Shown: piece by piece, positions 6,459 to 9,072 of the stretch
Layout: every line of letters starts with the position of its first letter
Position numbering within the stretch: position 1 is the stretch's first letter
DNA from: Chloroflexota bacterium
GTDB lineage: Bacteria; Chloroflexota; Anaerolineae; UBA1429
Reading direction: 5' to 3'
DNA: 9,072 bases
Assembly: GCA_012513725.1 (NCBI GenBank)
Contig: JAAZBQ010000367.1
Span: forward strand, 1-9,072
Program-made: the position numbers and the translations under genes
Notes under the pieces: model-generated
Told to the model about the DNA's origin: nothing
The model's database searches: none
The model's input: only the letters and a program-made list of their open reading frames with translations

Positions 6459-7475
6459 GTGTCTACGGATGAAGAACGGCAACCGCCGCCCGATTTCTGG
6501 CCCGAGGAGGACGCCCTGCCGGAAGAGGCAGGCGAGGCGGTGCCCGAAGGGCTGGTGGTGGAGGAGGACTGGGGGCCCGACCACCGCAGCGGCTATGTGG
6601 CGTTGGTGGGCCGGCCGAACGTCGGCAAGTCCACCCTGTTGAACGCCTGGATGGGCATCAAGCTGGCGCCCGTCACCCCCAAACCCCAGACCACCCGCAC
6701 GAACCTGCTGGGCATCCTCACCCGGCCCGATGCGCAGCTGATCTTTGTGGATACGCCCGGCATTCACCTGGCGCGCACCAAGCTCGGCGAGTACATGGTG
6801 CGCTCGGCCGAGGACGCCATCCCCGACGCCGACGTGGTGCTCTGCGTGGTGGACGTCTCCGATCCGCCGGGTGGGTCGGACCGCGAGGTGGCTGCCAGGG
6901 TGTCGGCCGTGCAGGCGCCGGTGATCCTGGTGCTGAACAAAATCGACCTCCTCACGGGCGACGCGCTAGCGGAACGCTGGGCCGAGTACCAGGCGCTGGG
7001 CGAGTGGCACGAGATGATCGGCGTCAGCGCCACAGAGGGCACCAATCTGGACGTGCTCCTGGAAAAGACCGTGGCGCTCTTGCCCCTCGGCCCCCGCTAC
7101 TACCCCGAGGAGCAGCTCTCCAACCAGCAGGAGCGGTTCGTGGTGGCCGAGATCATCCGCGAGCAGGCGCTGGTGGCCCTGGATCAGGAGGTGCCCCACG
7201 CGGTGGCGGTGCTGGTCGAGGATTTCAAGGAGCGCGAGGGCGGGGGCGTGTACATCGCAGCGAACATCTATACCGAAAAGGCCTCCCAGAAGGGCATTGT
7301 CATCGGCCGGGGCGGGCGCATGCTGAAGGAGATCGGCCGCAACGCCCGGCGGGAGATCGAGGGCTTGGTCGGGCAGCGGGTGTACCTGGATCTGTGGGTC
7401 AAGGTGCGCAAGAACTGGCGCAAAGACCCCCGCTCGCTGCGCGAGTTCGGCTATGACATCCGCGACCTGGAATGA
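6459..7475 (+). CDS. era: GTPase Era with acidic N-terminal extension
   Basis: Era is an essential-type GTPase that binds the 3' end of 16S rRNA and acts in 30S subunit maturation. The G domain contains G1 GRPNVGKS at 51-58, the switch I region PKPQTTR at 74-80, G3 DTPG at 98-101, G4 NKID at 160-163 and G5 SA at 190-191. The C-terminal KH domain has the GRGG loop at 283-286 and ends with the typical REFGYD segment. The protein is 338 residues against roughly 300 for common Era. The excess is a ~43-residue N-terminal tail rich in Glu, Asp and Pro (e.g. PPPDFWPEEDALPEEAGE). The start is GTG at 6459, supported by GGGAGG at 6445-6450 with 8-nt spacing, so the tail appears to be translated. It lies 29 bp after yhhQ as the last gene of the operon, ahead of a GC hairpin. 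The usual neighbours ybeY and recO are absent. Confidence 0.96.
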   Translation: MSTDEERQPPPDFWPEEDALPEEAGEAVPEGLVVEEDWGPDHRSGYVALVGRPNVGKSTLLNAWMGIKLAPVTPKPQTTRTNLLGILTRPDAQLIFVDTPGIHLARTKLGEYMVRSAEDAIPDADVVLCVVDVSDPPGGSDREVAARVSAVQAPVILVLNKIDLLTGDALAERWAEYQALGEWHEMIGVSATEGTNLDVLLEKTVALLPLGPRYYPEEQLSNQQERFVVAEIIREQALVALDQEVPHAVAVLVEDFKEREGGGVYIAANIYTEKASQKGIVIGRGGRMLKEIGRNARREIEGLVGQRVYLDLWVKVRKNWRKDPRSLREFGYDIRDLE

Positions 7476-7504
7476 GCGCGGCCCCCGACGGCGCGGGGCC
7501 GCGC
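7476..7504. terminator. GC-rich hairpin between convergent era and CBS-ACT genes
   Basis: GCGCGGCCCC (7476-7485) and GGGGCCGCGC (7495-7504) form a perfect 10-bp stem with a 9-nt loop. It starts at the base after the era stop and ends 7 bp before the end of the convergent gene. Neither side has a T-tract, so it is not a canonical intrinsic terminator. It may act as a bidirectional 3'-end stabiliser or a Rho-assisted stop. The stem is seen directly; the role is inferred. Confidence 0.55.
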
Positions 7505-7511
7505 GGCAGGC

Positions 7512-8159
7512 CTAGCTCGTCTCGCGGATGTCGACGCACTCGACGGGGAGCGCCTGGAGGATGGTCTCCATCTGCTCCCGGGAGATGTCCTGCACCTTGA
7601 AGACGATCTCGCGATCGACGGGGTCCTCCGCCCAGAACGTCCCCAGGGAGACAAAGTTGCCGCCCTCGGCGGCCACCATGCCGGCGAGCTTGGCGAGAAA
7701 GCCCTGCTGATCGGGCACCTGGATGGTAACCCGCAGGCCCCAGGTGCGGGCGCCGAGGAGTTCCAGGAAGATGCGGAACAGGTCGCTCTCGGTGATCATG
7801 CCCACGAGGATGTCGCCACGGACGACGGGCAGGCCGCTGATGCCGTTGTCGGACATGATGCGCGCCGCTTCCTCGAGGGGGCAGTCCTCCTCGACGGTGA
7901 TCACCTCACGGGTCATCAGGTCGGCGATGGTGATCTTGGCCACCAGGTAGTTCAGTTCGTAGACGCTCAGGCTGGTGGCGGGCGAGGGGGAAGCGTACAG
8001 GAGGTCCCGCTCCAGGACGATGCCCACCAGCTTGCCCTGGCGGCTCAGTACCGGCAGACGGCGCACTTTTTCCTCGCGCATGATCCGCAGCGCGTCGTGG
8101 AGTGACGTCTCTGGCGTGATCGTCACGGGATGCTTGGTCATGCGTTCACGTACGAACAT
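7512..8159 (-). CDS. CBS-CBS-ACT domain regulatory protein (AcuB-like)
   Basis: This 215-residue cytoplasmic protein has two CBS domains and a C-terminal ACT domain. The tandem CBS domains form a Bateman module that usually senses adenine nucleotides; ACT domains usually bind amino acids or other small ligands. CBS1 spans about 1-60 (MTKHPVTITPETSLHDAL, ending LVGIVLERDLL) and CBS2 about 78-132 (DLMTREVITVEEDCPLEEA, ending LVGMITESDLF). The ACT region is about 140-212 (RVTIQVPDQQGFLAKLAG). There is no enzymatic domain, so it is probably a standalone ligand sensor of the type often named AcuB; the acuA and acuC partners are absent and the target is unknown. The ATG at 8159 has AGGGGGT about 7 nt upstream. 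It is convergent with era and divergent from msrP, with its own strong promoter at 8216-8244. Confidence 0.88.
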   Translation of the reverse strand: MFVRERMTKHPVTITPETSLHDALRIMREEKVRRLPVLSRQGKLVGIVLERDLLYASPSPATSLSVYELNYLVAKITIADLMTREVITVEEDCPLEEAARIMSDNGISGLPVVRGDILVGMITESDLFRIFLELLGARTWGLRVTIQVPDQQGFLAKLAGMVAAEGGNFVSLGTFWAEDPVDREIVFKVQDISREQMETILQALPVECVDIRETS

Positions 8160-8215
8160 CGTTCCACCCCCTGCGTCGTGATGCCAACGAGGCGTTCGGA
8201 CCTACGAGTGTACCG

Positions 8216-8244
8216 AGTATAGGCGGACGTAGCGCCCCTGTCTA
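8216..8244 (-). promoter_or_regulatory. Promoter of the CBS-ACT gene
   Basis: Read on the minus strand, TAGACA (8244-8239, 5 of 6 to TTGACA) and TATACT (8221-8216, 5 of 6 to TATAAT) are spaced exactly 17 bp. Transcription would begin near 8209, leaving a leader of about 50 nt before the ATG at 8159. The -35 element falls within the left arm and loop of the inverted repeat at 8234-8258. The -10 coincides with the second copy of a direct repeat (CGAGTGTA at 8205-8212, CGAGTATA at 8214-8221). Confidence 0.7.
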
Positions 8245-8258
8245 TTCGCGACAGGGGC
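8234..8258. repeat. 9-bp inverted repeat in the divergent intergenic region
   Basis: GCCCCTGTC (8234-8242) and GACAGGGGC (8250-8258) are perfect inverted copies around a 7-nt centre. It overlaps the -35 of the minus-strand promoter and ends 8 bp before the AAAGGAG ribosome binding site of msrP. It could be an operator for a dimeric regulator or an RNA hairpin near the 5' end of the msrP transcript. It lacks a following T-tract, so it is not an intrinsic terminator. Confidence 0.6.
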
Positions 8259-8278
8259 TTGGCGGAAAGGAGCAGCCG

Positions 8279-9072
8279 ATGCCCAGCCCTCCAAGATCAG
8301 AGATCACCCCGGAGGCCCTCGTGTTCTCGCGCCGGCGGTTCCTGGCCGGCCTGGGGGCGGCAGCCGCCGGCGTGGCGCTGGCGGCCTGCGCGCCGTCGCC
8401 GGGCGCCCCGGCGCCTGGCGACGAGGCCCTGCCCACACGCACGCCTCCCCCCGACGTGCTGACCCCCGAGGACGACGCCAACGCCTACAACAACTATTAC
8501 GAGTTCTCCACCAACAAGAGCGCCGTCCGCGGCCTGGCCGCCGATCTGGAGACCGCCCCTTGGACGGTGGAGGTGGGCGGGCTGGTGCGCAATCCCAGTG
8601 CCTACCTCGTCGAGGATCTCCTCACCCGCTTTGCCCAGGAGGAGCGCGTCGAGCGGATGCGCTGCGTCGAGGGCTATTCGATGGTCATCCCCTGGCTGGG
8701 GTTCCCCCTCGCGCGGCTCCTCGAGGAGGTCGAGCCCACCGAGAAAGCGGGCTATGTGCGCTTTGAGGCGCTGGTGGACCCGGAACATATGCCCGGCCAG
8801 CGGGGCCGCACATTCGACTGGCCCTACACCGAGGGGCTGCGCCTCGACGAGGCCCGGCATGACCTGGCCATCTTGGCCACCGGCGCCTACGACCAGTTGC
8901 TGACGCCCCAAAAGGGTGGGCCGATCCGCCTGGTGGTGCCCTGGAAATATGGGTTCAAGAGCATCAAGGCCATCGTGCGCATCGACCTGGTGGCCGAGCA
9001 GCCCACCACCTTTTGGAACGCCTATGCGCCGAACGAGTACGGGTTCTACTCGAACGTGAACCCCGAGGTGGA
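8279..9072 (+). CDS. msrP: Methionine sulfoxide reductase catalytic subunit MsrP (YedY), 5' part
   Basis: MsrP is an exported molybdopterin enzyme of the sulfite-oxidase family that reduces oxidised methionines in extracytoplasmic proteins, with electrons from the haem membrane protein MsrQ. About 264 residues are visible; the frame is open at the right edge and, compared with the ~334-residue E. coli protein, roughly the last 60-70 residues are missing. The N-terminus has SRRRFL at 17-22, a twin-arginine motif, then a hydrophobic Ala/Gly segment ending in the lipobox LAAC (Cys37). Family motifs follow: YNNYYEFS at 70-77, RMRCVEGYSMVIPWLGFPL with the molybdenum-ligand Cys129, EGLRLDEA at 185-192, PWKYGFKSIK at 221-230 and NEYGFYSNVNP at 252-262. 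The ATG at 8279 is supported by AAAGGAG at 8266-8272, 6 nt upstream. msrQ, if present, would lie beyond the edge. The gene is divergent from the CBS-ACT gene. Confidence 0.95.
   Translation, partial: MPSPPRSEITPEALVFSRRRFLAGLGAAAAGVALAACAPSPGAPAPGDEALPTRTPPPDVLTPEDDANAYNNYYEFSTNKSAVRGLAADLETAPWTVEVGGLVRNPSAYLVEDLLTRFAQEERVERMRCVEGYSMVIPWLGFPLARLLEEVEPTEKAGYVRFEALVDPEHMPGQRGRTFDWPYTEGLRLDEARHDLAILATGAYDQLLTPQKGGPIRLVVPWKYGFKSIKAIVRIDLVAEQPTTFWNAYAPNEYGFYSNVNPEV

Noticed and set aside
8297..8911. 204-residue open frame on the minus strand opposite msrP
   Set aside because: The plus-strand frame gives an unmistakable MsrP with its Mo-ligand cysteine. The minus frame resembles no family and is low-complexity Gly/Val/Ala.

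Overview
The window is a GC-rich, densely packed bacterial chromosomal segment made of recognisable genes in short-gapped runs. It looks like a thermophilic member of the Chloroflexota or a neighbouring lineage. That placement is an inference from three things: high GC, a TtuB/TtuA pair (the tRNA 2-thioribothymidine system typical of thermophiles), and an exported molybdoenzyme that carries a lipoprotein box as well as a Tat motif, as expected where a free soluble protein would be lost from the cell. No rRNA, tRNA, CRISPR array, transposase or integrase was seen, and nothing points to a mobile or defence island.

Layout. (1) 1-340: a small unidentified gene on the minus strand (65-319), possibly convergent with the tail of a plus-strand gene cut by the left edge. 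(2) 464-1609: a ribosomal-protein operon, rplU (L21), rpmA (L27), rpmE (L31). It is driven by a fully consensus sigma-70-type promoter (TTGACA, 17 bp, TATAAT) and closed by a textbook intrinsic terminator with a GCGA tetraloop. A leader stem overlaps the rplU Shine-Dalgarno sequence. L31 has a long charged tail. (3) 1589-7475: a probable seven-gene operon: tdk, a DUF1385/YqhQ membrane protein, malic enzyme, ttuB, ttuA, a YhhQ-type queuosine-precursor transporter, and era. Spacings run from 17 bp overlap to 38 bp gap, and its candidate promoter is interleaved with the preceding terminator. (4) 7476-8159: a perfect GC hairpin separates era from a convergent CBS-CBS-ACT regulatory protein on the minus strand. 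(5) 8160-9072: a divergent intergenic region with a strong minus-strand promoter and a 9-bp inverted repeat, then the 5' part of msrP, a Tat-exported Mo-cofactor methionine sulfoxide reductase. It runs off the right edge.

How the genes fit together. Most serve translation: three large-subunit proteins, tRNA thiolation (ttuB/ttuA), uptake of a queuosine precursor for tRNA wobble modification, and the Era GTPase for 30S maturation. Thymidine salvage and malate/pyruvate conversion are embedded in the same run. The pairing of ttuA and the queuosine transporter through a 4-bp GTGA overlap, with ttuB just upstream, is the most coherent functional unit. The window is mainly core housekeeping. No clearly new system was found, but several architectural oddities are listed (leader stem, L31 and Era extensions, the tRNA-modification block, lipoprotein MsrP, and the divergent promoter with inverted repeat).
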